A stretch of DNA of 64,000 nt, from NCBI RefSeq assembly GCF_030065535.1, contig NZ_JASJND010000007.1:186001-250000 (forward strand), in the 5' to 3' direction. The translations under genes and the position numbers were made by a program. Origin of the DNA: Microbacterium dauci. Its GTDB lineage: Bacteria > Actinomycetota > Actinomycetes > Actinomycetales > Microbacteriaceae. Positions 46,278-54,622 of the stretch are shown one piece after another. The notes under the pieces are model-generated. The model saw nothing but the letters and a program-made list of their open reading frames with translations. It had not been told where the DNA came from and did no database searches. Within the stretch, counting starts at the first letter, position 1, and each line of letters opens with the position of its first letter.

Positions 46278-47537
46278 ATGACCACCACCCTCGTCAGCGC
46301 GCAGGAGCGGATGCAGCTCGCCCGCACCGCATCGCGATCCGTCGGATTGCTGTCGGATGCCGCCAAGGCCGACCTGCTGCGCTCGATCGCCGACGCCATC
46401 GAGGCGAACGTCAGCGAGATCGTCGCTGCGAACGCCGACGACCTCGCACGCGGTGCCGCCGACGGGCTCTCGACGGGGCTCCTGGACCGTCTCCGCCTCG
46501 ACGACGCGCGCGTCCGTGCACTGGCGGCCGCTGTGCGTGACGTGGCGCTGCTGCCCGACCCGGTCGGTCGGGTCATCGACGACCGCACGCTCGAGAACGG
46601 CCTCAACCTGCAGAAGGTGTCGGTGCCGTTCGGTGTGGTGGGCGCGATCTACGAGGCCCGACCCAACGTGACCGTCGACATCGCGGCGCTCGCGCTGCGG
46701 TCCGGCAACGCGGTCGTCCTCCGCGGCGGCTCGGCCGCGGCATCCTCCAACGCCGAGCTCATTCGCGTGATGCGCGGAGCGCTCGCGGCGTCGGGCGTCG
46801 ATCCCGAGGCGATTCAGTCCGTCGACGACTTCGGTCGTGAGGGCGCACGTGCACTCATGCGCGCACGGGGGCTCGTCGACGTCCTCGTGCCGCGGGGGAG
46901 CGCCCAGCTCATCGAGACGGTCGTCACCGAGTCGTCCGTGCCCGTCATCGAGACCGGTGCCGGCGTCGTCCACATCGTGCTGGACTCGACGGCGCGACTC
47001 GATTGGGCCACCGACATCGTCGTGAACGCGAAGGTGCAGCGCCCGAGCGTGTGCAACGCGGTCGAGACGCTGCTCGTCATGCGCGATGCTGCCGATCGCC
47101 TGGTGCCGCCCGTGGTGGCCGCGCTGCAGGCGCAGGGGGTCACCGTTCACGGCGACGAGGCGGCGCAGTCGCTTGCCTCCGACGTGGTGCCCGCGACCGA
47201 GGCGGACTGGGCGACCGAACATATGAGCCTGGACGTGTCGGTGCGCATCGTGGACGATCTCGATGCCGCGCTCGAGCACATCCGCACATATTCGACCCAG
47301 CACACCGAGTCGATCATCACCGACAACGACACCCACGCGGAGCGGTTCCTGGCGGAGGTCGACTCGGCCGTCGTCATGGTGAACGCGTCGACGCGGTTCA
47401 CCGACGGCGGCGAGTTCGGATTCGGCGCTGAGGTGGGCATCTCGACCCAGAAGCTGCACGCGCGCGGCCCGATGGGGCTGCCGGAGCTGACGACCACCAA
47501 GTGGCTCGCCCGCGGTGGCGGGCAGATCCGCCGCTGA
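46278..47537 (+). CDS. proA: Gamma-glutamyl phosphate reductase
   Basis: The second step of proline synthesis: NADPH reduction of glutamyl phosphate to the semialdehyde. This is an aldehyde-dehydrogenase-like protein of 419 residues with the catalytic Cys in KVQRPSVCNAVETLL and the conserved VPRGSAQLIE region. -10 TAGACT (46266-46271) ends six bases before ATG, so proA can be made from a leaderless mRNA in addition to read-through from proB. Confidence 0.96.
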   Translation: MTTTLVSAQERMQLARTASRSVGLLSDAAKADLLRSIADAIEANVSEIVAANADDLARGAADGLSTGLLDRLRLDDARVRALAAAVRDVALLPDPVGRVIDDRTLENGLNLQKVSVPFGVVGAIYEARPNVTVDIAALALRSGNAVVLRGGSAAASSNAELIRVMRGALAASGVDPEAIQSVDDFGREGARALMRARGLVDVLVPRGSAQLIETVVTESSVPVIETGAGVVHIVLDSTARLDWATDIVVNAKVQRPSVCNAVETLLVMRDAADRLVPPVVAALQAQGVTVHGDEAAQSLASDVVPATEADWATEHMSLDVSVRIVDDLDAALEHIRTYSTQHTESIITDNDTHAERFLAEVDSAVVMVNASTRFTDGGEFGFGAEVGISTQKLHARGPMGLPELTTTKWLARGGGQIRR

Positions 47538-47580
47538 CCGCCTAAACTGTTCCTGCACCCGATCCTCGAACGGAGCCCGA

Positions 47581-47802
47581 ATGACTTTCGCGACGACCAT
47601 TGCCTTCGCCGCAGCCGAAACCGAGCACCAGGGCAACGTGATGGCCGAGACCTTCGGATACGGCGTCGTCGCGTTCGTGATCTTCCTCGCGCTCGGCTTC
47701 GTGACCCTCTCGTACCGGAACGTCGCGAACCGCCACGCGCACAAGGCTGAGGCGTACGCCAAGAAGCACCCGGCACCGCAGGCGGGCCACGGCCACCACT
47801 GA
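47581..47802 (+). CDS. Small single-pass membrane protein
   Basis: A 73-residue protein with one membrane helix ([20 protein letters not shown]) and a basic, His-rich C-terminus ([16 protein letters not shown]). A -10 TAAACT (47543-47548) and an ACGGAG element precede the ATG. I recognise no function. Homologues are common between proA and nadD in Microbacteriaceae. Confidence 0.75.
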   Translation: MTFATTIAFAAAETEHQGNVMAETFGYGVVAFVIFLALGFVTLSYRNVANRHAHKAEAYAKKHPAPQAGHGHH

Positions 47803-47813
47803 GGCCATCCGTG

Positions 47814-48410
47814 ATGGCATCCACGCGGGCCCCACGCATCGGGGTGATGGGCGGCACGTTCGACCCGATCCACCACGGTCACCTGGTCGCGGCCAGCGAG
47901 GTGGCGCAGTCGTTCGATCTCGATGAGGTCGTCTTCGTCCCGACGGGGGAGCCACGGCACAAGTCAGGCGTCTCGTCGGCGGAGCACAGGTACCTGATGA
48001 CCGTCATCGCGACGGCATCCAATCCGATGTTCACGGTCAGCCGCGTCGACATCGACCGACGTGGGGCGACGTACACGATCGACACGCTCCGCGATCTGAA
48101 GGCGGAGCGGCCCGACGCCGATCTGTTCTTCATCACGGGAGCCGACGCCATCGCGCAGATCCTCGGGTGGCGTGACGTCGTCGAGTTGTGGGATCTCGCG
48201 CATTTCGTCGCGGTCTCGCGTCCGGGGCACACGCTGAGCGTCGACGGGCTGCCGAGCGAGGACGTCAGTGAGCTGCAGGTTCCCGCGCTGTCGATCTCGT
48301 CGACGGACTGTCGTGAACGGGTGAGTCGGGGAAACCCGGTGTGGTACCTCGTCCCTGACGGCGTCGTCCAATACATTGCGAAGCACCACCTGTATCGGAG
48401 CAAGGCATGA
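47814..48410 (+). CDS. nadD: Nicotinate-nucleotide adenylyltransferase
   Basis: It makes deamido-NAD from nicotinate mononucleotide and ATP. Seen: the nucleotidyl-transferase motif [12 protein letters not shown] with the catalytic His pair, and [10 protein letters not shown] (ISST motif). ATG 47814 is preferred over GTG 47811. The stop overlaps the next gene's ATG (ATGA). Confidence 0.95.
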   Translation: MASTRAPRIGVMGGTFDPIHHGHLVAASEVAQSFDLDEVVFVPTGEPRHKSGVSSAEHRYLMTVIATASNPMFTVSRVDIDRRGATYTIDTLRDLKAERPDADLFFITGADAIAQILGWRDVVELWDLAHFVAVSRPGHTLSVDGLPSEDVSELQVPALSISSTDCRERVSRGNPVWYLVPDGVVQYIAKHHLYRSKA

Positions 48411-49549
48411 GCACACCAGACCAGCCGGGCCCTCCGCTGACCCGGCGGCAGCTGCGTGAGCTGCGGAACACGGCATCGAACCCCGTCATCACGCCCGAGG
48501 AGGCCGAGGAGGCGCAGCAGGCGGCCTCGCTGATCGATGAGGTACCCCCGGTCGCCCCGGTCCAGACGCCGCCGCGTGCGGCCGAGCCCGTCGAGCTCCC
48601 CGAGGCGCCCTCCGCCGATGTCGATCTCGAGGCTGCTCCGGTCACCCGCCGTCAGGCGCGCCAGCAGGCGAAGCTGCGCACGGAGTCCATCGATGTCGTC
48701 GCCGACCAGCCCGACGCGGATGCCGCTGCCGATGATGCGCCCGCCGAGCCCGAGGTGGTCGAGGAGGCTGCCGAGCCCGAGGTGACGGAACCCGAGGTCG
48801 ACGAGCCGGCAGTCGTCGCGCCCGACGATGACTCGAATGTCGTCGACGTCGAGCCCGATGTCGACCCGGTCGACGCAGCCGAATCCGATGGGATCGAGAC
48901 GCACGACGAAGGGCTTGCGGACGAGGAACCTGAGGCGGGGGAGCCCGAGGCTGACGAGGCCGAGGAGCCCGACGAAGCGTCGGAACCCGTTGAGGCCGAG
49001 TCGGACGCAGATGCCGAGGCTTCTGAGGAGGAGCCGGCCGCGGTCGAGAAGGCGCCGGTCGTCGCTCCCGCGCTCGGAGCGAACCTCCTCGCCGGTGATG
49101 GCATCGAGGCCGATCTTCCCCCGTCGTTCGACCATCTCCTGGTGCGCGGCGGTGGCGGTTCGACGTCCGCGCCGAACGCGCTGATCCTGTCGCAGACCCC
49201 CGAGACCGGCTCGCTGTCGGTCCCGATCATGGGCACCGGCGAGCTGCTGATCACGGGCAGCTACTCGCTGCCCGACTCCTACGGTTCGACCGGCAGCACG
49301 CCCGGTTCCCAGGATGGCAAGGACGTCGATGCCACGCTCATCGACGGCGAGTTGCCGCCTGCATCGTCCCCCACCCCGATCGCCGCCAGCTCGGCGATCA
49401 GCACGATCAAGAGCGCGGAGGACATCATCCGCCCGCCGGCGCCCGACAAGGGCGGCCGGCTGACGATGACGCTGGCTGTCATGGCCGGCGCCCTCGCCCT
49501 CGCGCTCGCGACGGTCCTCATCCTGGCCGTCGTGAATGGAGTCTTCTGA
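48407..49549 (+). CDS. Acidic protein with C-terminal membrane anchor
   Basis: A 380-residue protein. After an Arg-rich start ([10 protein letters not shown]) comes a long, low-complexity region dominated by Glu, Asp, Pro, Ala and Val (about 30-220), a more ordered part (220-340), and one membrane helix near the C-terminus ([21 protein letters not shown]). It is coupled to nadD by ATGA, and its last base is the first base of the rsfS start. It resembles uncharacterised actinobacterial proteins of this locus; function unknown. Confidence 0.75.
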   Translation: MSTPDQPGPPLTRRQLRELRNTASNPVITPEEAEEAQQAASLIDEVPPVAPVQTPPRAAEPVELPEAPSADVDLEAAPVTRRQARQQAKLRTESIDVVADQPDADAAADDAPAEPEVVEEAAEPEVTEPEVDEPAVVAPDDDSNVVDVEPDVDPVDAAESDGIETHDEGLADEEPEAGEPEADEAEEPDEASEPVEAESDADAEASEEEPAAVEKAPVVAPALGANLLAGDGIEADLPPSFDHLLVRGGGGSTSAPNALILSQTPETGSLSVPIMGTGELLITGSYSLPDSYGSTGSTPGSQDGKDVDATLIDGELPPASSPTPIAASSAISTIKSAEDIIRPPAPDKGGRLTMTLAVMAGALALALATVLILAVVNGVF

Positions 49550-49926
49550 TGGTAGCCACCACCCGCACGCACGAGCTCGTCCAGATCGCCGCGGCCGCCG
49601 CTGATGCGAAGGGCGGCGAGGACTTCGTCGCGTTCGACGTCTCGGAGCCGCTGCCGCTGGTCGATGCGTTCCTCCTCGTGACCGGCTCGAGCGAACGCGG
49701 CGTCGCCGCGATCGCCGATGCGGTCGAGGAGGCGATGCTCGAGGCCGGCCAGAAGCGGCTGCGCCGCGAGGGTCGCCAGGAATCTCGTTGGATCCTGCTC
49801 GACTTCGGCGACCTCGTCGTCCACGTCTTCCACGAGGAGGAGCGCGTGTTCTACGGGCTCGAGCGGCTCTGGAAGGACTGTCCCGTCATTCCCGTGCAGA
49901 CACCGGAGCCCGCTCCGCAGGGCTGA
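49549..49926 (+). CDS. rsfS: Ribosomal silencing factor RsfS
   Basis: A 125-residue DUF143/Iojap-family protein that binds L14 and blocks subunit joining under starvation. Seen: VAFDVSEPLPLVDAFLLVTG, the WILLDFGDLVVHVFH core, and the YGLERLWKDCP end. It overlaps the preceding stop by one base. tRNA-Ala follows 74 bases later. Confidence 0.96.
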   Translation: MVATTRTHELVQIAAAAADAKGGEDFVAFDVSEPLPLVDAFLLVTGSSERGVAAIADAVEEAMLEAGQKRLRREGRQESRWILLDFGDLVVHVFHEEERVFYGLERLWKDCPVIPVQTPEPAPQG

Positions 49927-50000
49927 GGCGTGCTCGCCCCGTGTTCAGAGCACGGGTGAGCGTGTAGTAAGCTAGACGAGTTGCCGCGAGCGGTAACCAA

Positions 50001-50076
50001 GGGCCTGTGGCGCAGCTGGTAGCGCACCTGCATGGCATGCAGGGGGTCAGGGGTTCGAGTCCCCTCAGGTCCACCA
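50001..50076 (+). tRNA. tRNA-Ala(GGC)
   Basis: The acceptor stem is GGGCCTG/CAGGTCC (with one G-T pair), the D arm is GCGCAGCTGGTAGCGC, and the anticodon loop ATGGCAT gives GGC. The T arm is GGGGTTCGAGTCCCC and the CCA end is encoded. A terminator follows immediately. TAAGCT at 49968-49973 is a -10 candidate. Confidence 0.96.
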
Positions 50077-50101
50077 AAACCCCCGGTTCCCCGGGGGTTT
50101 T
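50076..50101 (+). terminator. Intrinsic terminator of tRNA-Ala
   Basis: AAAACCCCCGG (50076-50086) pairs with CCGGGGGTTTT (50091-50101) around a four-base loop; the right arm ends in the T run. Confidence 0.9.
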
Positions 50102-50124
50102 CGTGGTTTCGACTACTCTTCGGT

Positions 50125-50337
50125 TCAAGTCGGATCGATGGCGGTCTCGTCTTCGGGCGTCCGATTGTCATCCACTGTGGTTCGGGCGGCGTACGGCGTG
50201 TTGCCCGGCGGAGGAGTGAACACTTCCTCCGCGTCGTCAGGACCGGCCGGGTCCCCTTCGGGTGCCGGTGGCAGGTGCTCGCCCTCGCCGGCCGCGAAGC
50301 GCTCCAGGTTCTCGGGCGATGTGGGTGCGTCGGTCAT
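50125..50337 (-). CDS. Small acidic hypothetical protein
   Basis: A 70-residue, Pro-, Asp- and Glu-rich protein (MTDAPTSPENLERFAAGEGE...) without recognisable domain and probably disordered. AAAGGA precedes the ATG at a good distance, which supports expression. It is convergent with tRNA-Ala. Function unknown. Confidence 0.68.
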   Translation of the reverse strand: MTDAPTSPENLERFAAGEGEHLPPAPEGDPAGPDDAEEVFTPPPGNTPYAARTTVDDNRTPEDETAIDPT

Positions 50338-50478
50338 GAGTCATCCTTTCGTCCCCCTCATCCTGCGCTCGCGGAGCGGCGGGCGCGAGAGGGTTGACCC
50401 GGCTCCGGCCTGGGTGAACCTCCGATCATCGGTGAGTTGATCAGGTGTACCACTCAAAGGGACGCTAACCTCACGACC

Positions 50479-50865
50479 GTGAACACCCCGCAGAGAATCA
50501 CCGTCGGCGTGTGCGCTGCTGTCGTCGTCGGCCTCATGGGCATGGCCCTTTCTCCGCTCGTGATGGTGCCCACGGCTGACACCAACGCGACCCCGGCCGC
50601 ATCCGCCGAGCCCTCACCGTCGACCCCGGCGCAGGACGCCGGGCCCGCCGACACCGAGGACGCGGTGACGCCGCGCCCGACCGGCCCCGTTCCGACCGGG
50701 CTCGACGACGCGCCGATCGACTACGTCGTCGTCGAGGGCGACACCGCCTGGGGGATCAGCCAGAAGTTCAACATCCCGATCGAGCGCATTCCGAACGGCT
50801 TGCTCCGTCCCGGAGACGTCCTCGACCTCACCGTCGACCACTCCTACGGCTGGCCGACCTCCTAG
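50479..50865 (+). CDS. Small exported LysM-domain protein
   Basis: A 128-residue protein with an N-terminal hydrophobic signal or anchor (VGVCAAVVVGLMGMALSPLVMV), a Pro/Ala/Thr/Asp linker, and a C-terminal LysM-like fold (YVVVEGDTAWGISQKFNIPIERI... RPGDVLDL), which binds peptidoglycan. GTG 50479 lies seven bases after -10 TAACCT (50466-50471). No catalytic domain is attached; the stop may cut off a former C-terminal part, since degraded coding sequence follows. Confidence 0.78.
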   Translation: MNTPQRITVGVCAAVVVGLMGMALSPLVMVPTADTNATPAASAEPSPSTPAQDAGPADTEDAVTPRPTGPVPTGLDDAPIDYVVVEGDTAWGISQKFNIPIERIPNGLLRPGDVLDLTVDHSYGWPTS

Positions 50866-50983
50866 CCACTCCGCGACCAGTCGACCGGCCGCGTCTCCTG
50901 GGCGACCACGAAGCTCAACAACATCTGGTCGTTCGGCAGCATCCCCGCGAGCACCTACCGGATCACGTTCCTGTCGGCCCGGC

Positions 50984-51196
50984 TGCGACGGGAGCGAGCT
51001 CCTCATCCACGTCGGCATCGACACGGTTGCGATGTAGGGCGATGGATTCGAGACGCTCGTTGCTACAGGCACCGCCGTGAAGGCGGGTGACCCGCTCGTG
51101 CGATTCGATCGCGACCGGATCATCGCTGCGGGACACCCGACGATCACGCCGGTGATCGTCCTGAACAACCCCGACGCGACGATCGAGTTCGAGTGA
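50984..51196 (+). pseudogene. Remnant of a PTS EIIA (glucose type) domain
   Basis: The reading frame gives CDGSELLIHVGIDTVAM, stop, then GDGFETLVATGTAVKAGDPL, VRFDRDRIIAAG and a TPVIVLNN end. This is the second half of a Crr-type EIIA domain with the phosphorylatable His in LLIHVGIDTV. A TAG at 51035-51037 stands where the family usually has a residue before GxGF; CAG to TAG by one C-to-T change would explain it. The N-terminal half, start codon and promoter are missing. The 118 bases before it (50866-50983) hold no other gene that I can support. Confidence 0.82.
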
Positions 51197-51203
51197 CGGC
51201 CGC

Positions 51204-52061
51204 TCAGCCGATCTGCTCGAGCAGCACTCGACGGATCGGCTGGGCGCGCTCGGTGAACTGCCGTTGCGCGGCGACGTACGCGGCCTTGCCCGTCGGCGTC
51301 TCGACCGCGACCGGCTCGTAGCCCCAGTCACGGAGGTCGTACGGCGACGCGCGCATGTCGAGCTCCCGGATGTCGCGCGCGAGCTCGAACGCGTCGAGCA
51401 GCACCTCGCCCGGGACGAGCGGGCCAAGCTTCACCGCCCACTTGTAGAGGTCCATGCCGGCGTGCAGGCACCCGGGCTGTTCGTGCTCGGCCTGCGTGTC
51501 CCGCGCCGGCGCGAAGCGGTTCCGTGGCGTGGCATCGGGCGTGAAGAAGCGGAAGGCGTCGATGTGCGTGCAGCGAAGGTCGTGCGACTCGACGACGGCG
51601 TCCGTGCCATCGTTGCCGAGTCGCAGCGGCACCGGATGCCGCGTCTCACGGTCGCGGTAGACCATCGCCCACTCGTGCATGCCGAAACAGCCATACGATC
51701 CGGTGCGAGCGAGCGTGCTCGACAGGATGCCGCGGATCGCGCGGACGAGCGGCGCCTTCTCGGCCAGGAACCCCTCGGCGTCGGCAATCACGTCGTGGCC
51801 GTCGACGCGGTACCAGCGCCACGCCGCGTGCGGGGCGGACACGGCGTCCGCCAGCGTCACGTCACGGCCCGGATGCCACTTCCGCAACAGCCCCGGCTTG
51901 TACGAGTAATAGGTGTAAAGGAAGTCGTCCACGGGATGCGTCTGCCCGCGCTGCACCCGTGCGCGCCGGCCGGCCGTGAGCGCGTCAGCGCGTTCCTCGT
52001 GCGCTGCCGCTCGCGCCGACCATTCGGCGCGCGTGAGGCGGGTACGGGTCGCGGACGTCAC
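51204..52061 (-). CDS. Conserved actinobacterial protein of unknown function
   Basis: A 285-residue soluble protein with conserved-looking blocks HPVDDFLYTYYSYKPGLLRKWHPG, GCFGMHEWAMVYRD, HIDAFRFFTPDA and HAGMDLYKWAVKLGPLVPG. Homologues are sometimes annotated as 3-methyladenine DNA glycosylase, but I see no helix-hairpin-helix or other glycosylase signature, so I leave it unnamed. The invariant-type His, Cys, Asp and Trp residues suggest an enzyme. GTG 52061 lies six bases after TATCCT (52068-52073), which decides the start. Confidence 0.75.
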   Translation of the reverse strand: MTSATRTRLTRAEWSARAAAHEERADALTAGRRARVQRGQTHPVDDFLYTYYSYKPGLLRKWHPGRDVTLADAVSAPHAAWRWYRVDGHDVIADAEGFLAEKAPLVRAIRGILSSTLARTGSYGCFGMHEWAMVYRDRETRHPVPLRLGNDGTDAVVESHDLRCTHIDAFRFFTPDATPRNRFAPARDTQAEHEQPGCLHAGMDLYKWAVKLGPLVPGEVLLDAFELARDIRELDMRASPYDLRDWGYEPVAVETPTGKAAYVAAQRQFTERAQPIRRVLLEQIG

Positions 52062-52090
52062 CACCCGAGGATAGGCCGTTCGGCTGGGCG

Positions 52091-52798
52091 TCAGACCGGG
52101 CGGATGAGGTCGGGAGCGTCGTTGCGGACGTTCCCCACTTCGCGACCCACCTCGTGGTCGGTCAGCCTTTCGACCACGGCGGGTGCCGCGTCGACCGCGG
52201 CGTCCAGCAGATCGCCGACGTTGTCGACCTCGGTGTCGAGCCACGCGTCGGCGAAATCGGCGTCGACGAACAGCGGCATCCGATCATGGATGGAACCGAG
52301 GGGATCGACCGCGTCGCGCGTGAGGATCGTGAACGACAGCAGCCACTTCGTCGGGTCGTCCTCGGCCTTCTGCGGGTCTTTCCACCACTCGTAGAGGCCG
52401 GCGAAGAGCATCGGCGATCCGTCGGCGGGGGAGATGAAATACGGCACCTTGCCGTCGTCGGTCGTCGCCCACTCGTAGTACCCGGTGGCGGGCACGATCG
52501 CGCGGCGCTTGATCAACGCCTGCCGGAACATCGGCTTGTCCTCGAGCTCCTCGGAACGAGCGTTGAACGCCTTGACGCCGATCTTGGGATCTTTCGCCCA
52601 GCCAGGAACGAGCCCCCATCTGGCGGACTCGAGACGCCGCGTCGGCGGGTCGGTCTTCGCCGAGTCGAGCACGATCCCGACCTGAGCGGTCGGCGCGACG
52701 TTGTAGGACGGCTGGGGCAGATCGTCGCTCTCGATGTCGACGCGGAGGACGCCGACCAGCTCGGATGCCACGTTCGCGACGACAAATCTTCCGCACAT
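52091..52798 (-). CDS. SRAP-family abasic-site DNA-protein crosslink protein (YedK/HMCES)
   Basis: A 235-residue protein that covalently caps abasic sites in single-stranded DNA through its N-terminal Cys. Seen: MCGRFVV (Cys2, exposed after removal of Met), NARSE, the catalytic Glu in TGYYEW, and the His in SIHDRMP. All key residues are present. -10 TAGGCT (52806-52811) lies seven bases before ATG and overlaps the end of the App1 gene. It belongs functionally with PafBC-type DNA damage tolerance. Confidence 0.95.
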   Translation of the reverse strand: MCGRFVVANVASELVGVLRVDIESDDLPQPSYNVAPTAQVGIVLDSAKTDPPTRRLESARWGLVPGWAKDPKIGVKAFNARSEELEDKPMFRQALIKRRAIVPATGYYEWATTDDGKVPYFISPADGSPMLFAGLYEWWKDPQKAEDDPTKWLLSFTILTRDAVDPLGSIHDRMPLFVDADFADAWLDTEVDNVGDLLDAAVDAAPAVVERLTDHEVGREVGNVRNDAPDLIRPV

Positions 52799-52808
52799 GG
52801 CCGTCAGC

Positions 52809-53855
52809 CTAGGCGGGGTCTGCGACGTCGCTGATGACGCGGACGTCGGTGAGTCGCTCGAGGAGTTCCGACCCGTCGTCGCCGGTCACCCAGGGCACAC
52901 CGGCGGCGGTGTGGTCGTCGACCGCGGTCCGGCCACCGGCGAGGACGGCCTCCGCGGGGGACAGGCGACGGATCGCGACCGCCGCGACCTGATCGGGGTG
53001 CTCGATCGTGAACTCGGTGTAGATCTCGTCGTCGTGCTGCCCGTCGTCGCCGACGAGGAGCCAGTCGATGTCGGGGAACTCGCGCGCCAGGCGGCGGAGG
53101 TTCTTCTGCTTGTGCGCCTTGCCGCTGCGGAACCAGCGGTCGTGCGTGGGACCCCAGTCGGTGAGCAGCAGGGCACCCGAGGGGAAGAGGTGGCGGCGCT
53201 GGAAGCGGACGAGTGTCGGCGCAACGTTCCACGCGCCCGTCGAGAGGTAGAGGATCGGCGCGCCGGGGTTGTCGCGCATCAGTCGCTCGAGCAGGACCGC
53301 CATCCCGGGCACCGGCTGTCGCGCGTGCTCGTTCAGCACGAACGAGTTCCACGCGGCCAGCAACGGGCGGGGGAGCGCAGTCACCATGACGGTGTCGTCG
53401 ATGTCGGAGACGACGCCGAACCGCACGTCGGCGGCGACGATGAACACGCGGGCTTCGACGGGCTCAGAGCCTTCGACGCGCATCGTCACCGTTTGCCACC
53501 CGGGCGGGAGGGTCGCGGGAAGCACGATGTCGACGACACCGCCGCGATCGGCAGGGACCTCGTGGTCGACGCCGTCGATGGTGACGCGGACCGTCGCATG
53601 CGCGATGGGGACCGCTGCGAAGCTGCGCCACCCGCGGACGCCGGCGTACTCGCCGCGCTCTCGGCGCTTGACCTTCGGTGGGATCAGCACCCGACCGAGC
53701 ACCCTAACCCATTCGGTGCTCCCGTAACCGGGGAACGCGGCGACCGTCGGGCGGCGGCCGCGAGCGCGCGCTCGACCTTCACGCCACGCGTGGAAGCGGT
53801 ATTCGAGCCGGGCGAACCACAGGATCTTCGTCTCGGGTGTAGTCGGAGAAGCCAT
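52809..53855 (-). CDS. App1-type phosphatidate phosphatase domain protein (DUF2183)
   Basis: A 348-residue protein. After an Arg-rich N-terminus and a beta-rich segment (70-150), the HAD-like DUF2183 domain has SDIDDTVMVT (the DxDDT phosphatase motif), YLSTGAWNV and GDDGQHDDEIY. Yeast App1 dephosphorylates phosphatidate; the bacterial substrate is unknown. The ATG has an AAGACT near-match to a -10 box six bases upstream. It lies four bases after the DedA gene. Confidence 0.88.
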   Translation of the reverse strand: MASPTTPETKILWFARLEYRFHAWREGRARARGRRPTVAAFPGYGSTEWVRVLGRVLIPPKVKRRERGEYAGVRGWRSFAAVPIAHATVRVTIDGVDHEVPADRGGVVDIVLPATLPPGWQTVTMRVEGSEPVEARVFIVAADVRFGVVSDIDDTVMVTALPRPLLAAWNSFVLNEHARQPVPGMAVLLERLMRDNPGAPILYLSTGAWNVAPTLVRFQRRHLFPSGALLLTDWGPTHDRWFRSGKAHKQKNLRRLAREFPDIDWLLVGDDGQHDDEIYTEFTIEHPDQVAAVAIRRLSPAEAVLAGGRTAVDDHTAAGVPWVTGDDGSELLERLTDVRVISDVADPA

Positions 53856-53859
53856 CGCT

Positions 53860-54543
53860 TCAGTCTTTCACGTCGCCGCCCGGTGCCTCGGGGAGGTTGA
53901 CAACGTCGGTGCGCAGGTGCCGAGCTTCGCGCGCCGCGATGACGCGCTTCACGACGTAGGCGAGCACCAGGAACGCGGCGATGACGGCGACGAAGAGGTA
54001 CGCAGCGAAGTGGAGGCTGTCGGCGAGCTCGCGGTACCCGCTGGCCGCGGCGGCCGAGACCGAGACATAGGCGATCGACCAGATCGTGCACGCCGGCAAC
54101 GTCCACGCGAGGAATCGGCGGTAGGCGTAGCCGCTCATCCCCACGGTGAGCGGGACGAGGGAATGCAGGACGGGGAGGAACCGCGAGAGGAAGATCGCTA
54201 CACCGCCCCGGCGCCGCAGATACAGTTCCGCGCGGATCCAGTTCTTCTCGCCGATGAGCCTGCCGAACCTCGAGAACCGGATGCGCGGGCCGAGCCACCG
54301 CCCGAGTGCGAAGCCGATGCTTTCGCCGATGAGTGCGCCGACCAGCACGGCTGCCACGAGGATCGCACCCTCGCCGACACTGCCGACGGCGGTGCCGGCG
54401 ACGATGACGATGGTGTCGCCGGGCACGATGAGCCCGATGAGCACGCTCGTCTCTAGCATGATCGCGACGCCTGCGACGATCGTCCGCACCACGGGATCGA
54501 CATCCTGCACGGTGTCGAGCAGCCAGGTGAGGAACTCGTTCAC
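53860..54543 (-). CDS. DedA-family (SNARE-associated) membrane protein
   Basis: A 227-residue membrane protein. DedA proteins move undecaprenyl phosphate or other lipids across the membrane and support envelope integrity. Seen: GLIVPGDTIVIVAG, GRWLGPRIRFSRFGRLIGEK, and FLSRFLPVLHSLVPLTVGMSGY with the conserved Arg-Pro pair. GTG 54543 lies six bases after TAGCCT (54550-54555). It is divergent from pabB. Confidence 0.92.
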   Translation of the reverse strand: MNEFLTWLLDTVQDVDPVVRTIVAGVAIMLETSVLIGLIVPGDTIVIVAGTAVGSVGEGAILVAAVLVGALIGESIGFALGRWLGPRIRFSRFGRLIGEKNWIRAELYLRRRGGVAIFLSRFLPVLHSLVPLTVGMSGYAYRRFLAWTLPACTIWSIAYVSVSAAAASGYRELADSLHFAAYLFVAVIAAFLVLAYVVKRVIAAREARHLRTDVVNLPEAPGGDVKD

Positions 54544-54622
54544 GCTCCCAGGCTATCGAGCGGGCTCGAGCGGACCTGGGGGATGACCGGACGATTCCGA
54601 TGGATGGCCCGATAATGGGCGG

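Noticed and set aside
50984..51196. Living gene reading through TAG
   Set aside because: There is no start codon with a ribosome site and the N-terminal half of the EIIA domain is missing, so a pseudogene remnant is more likely.
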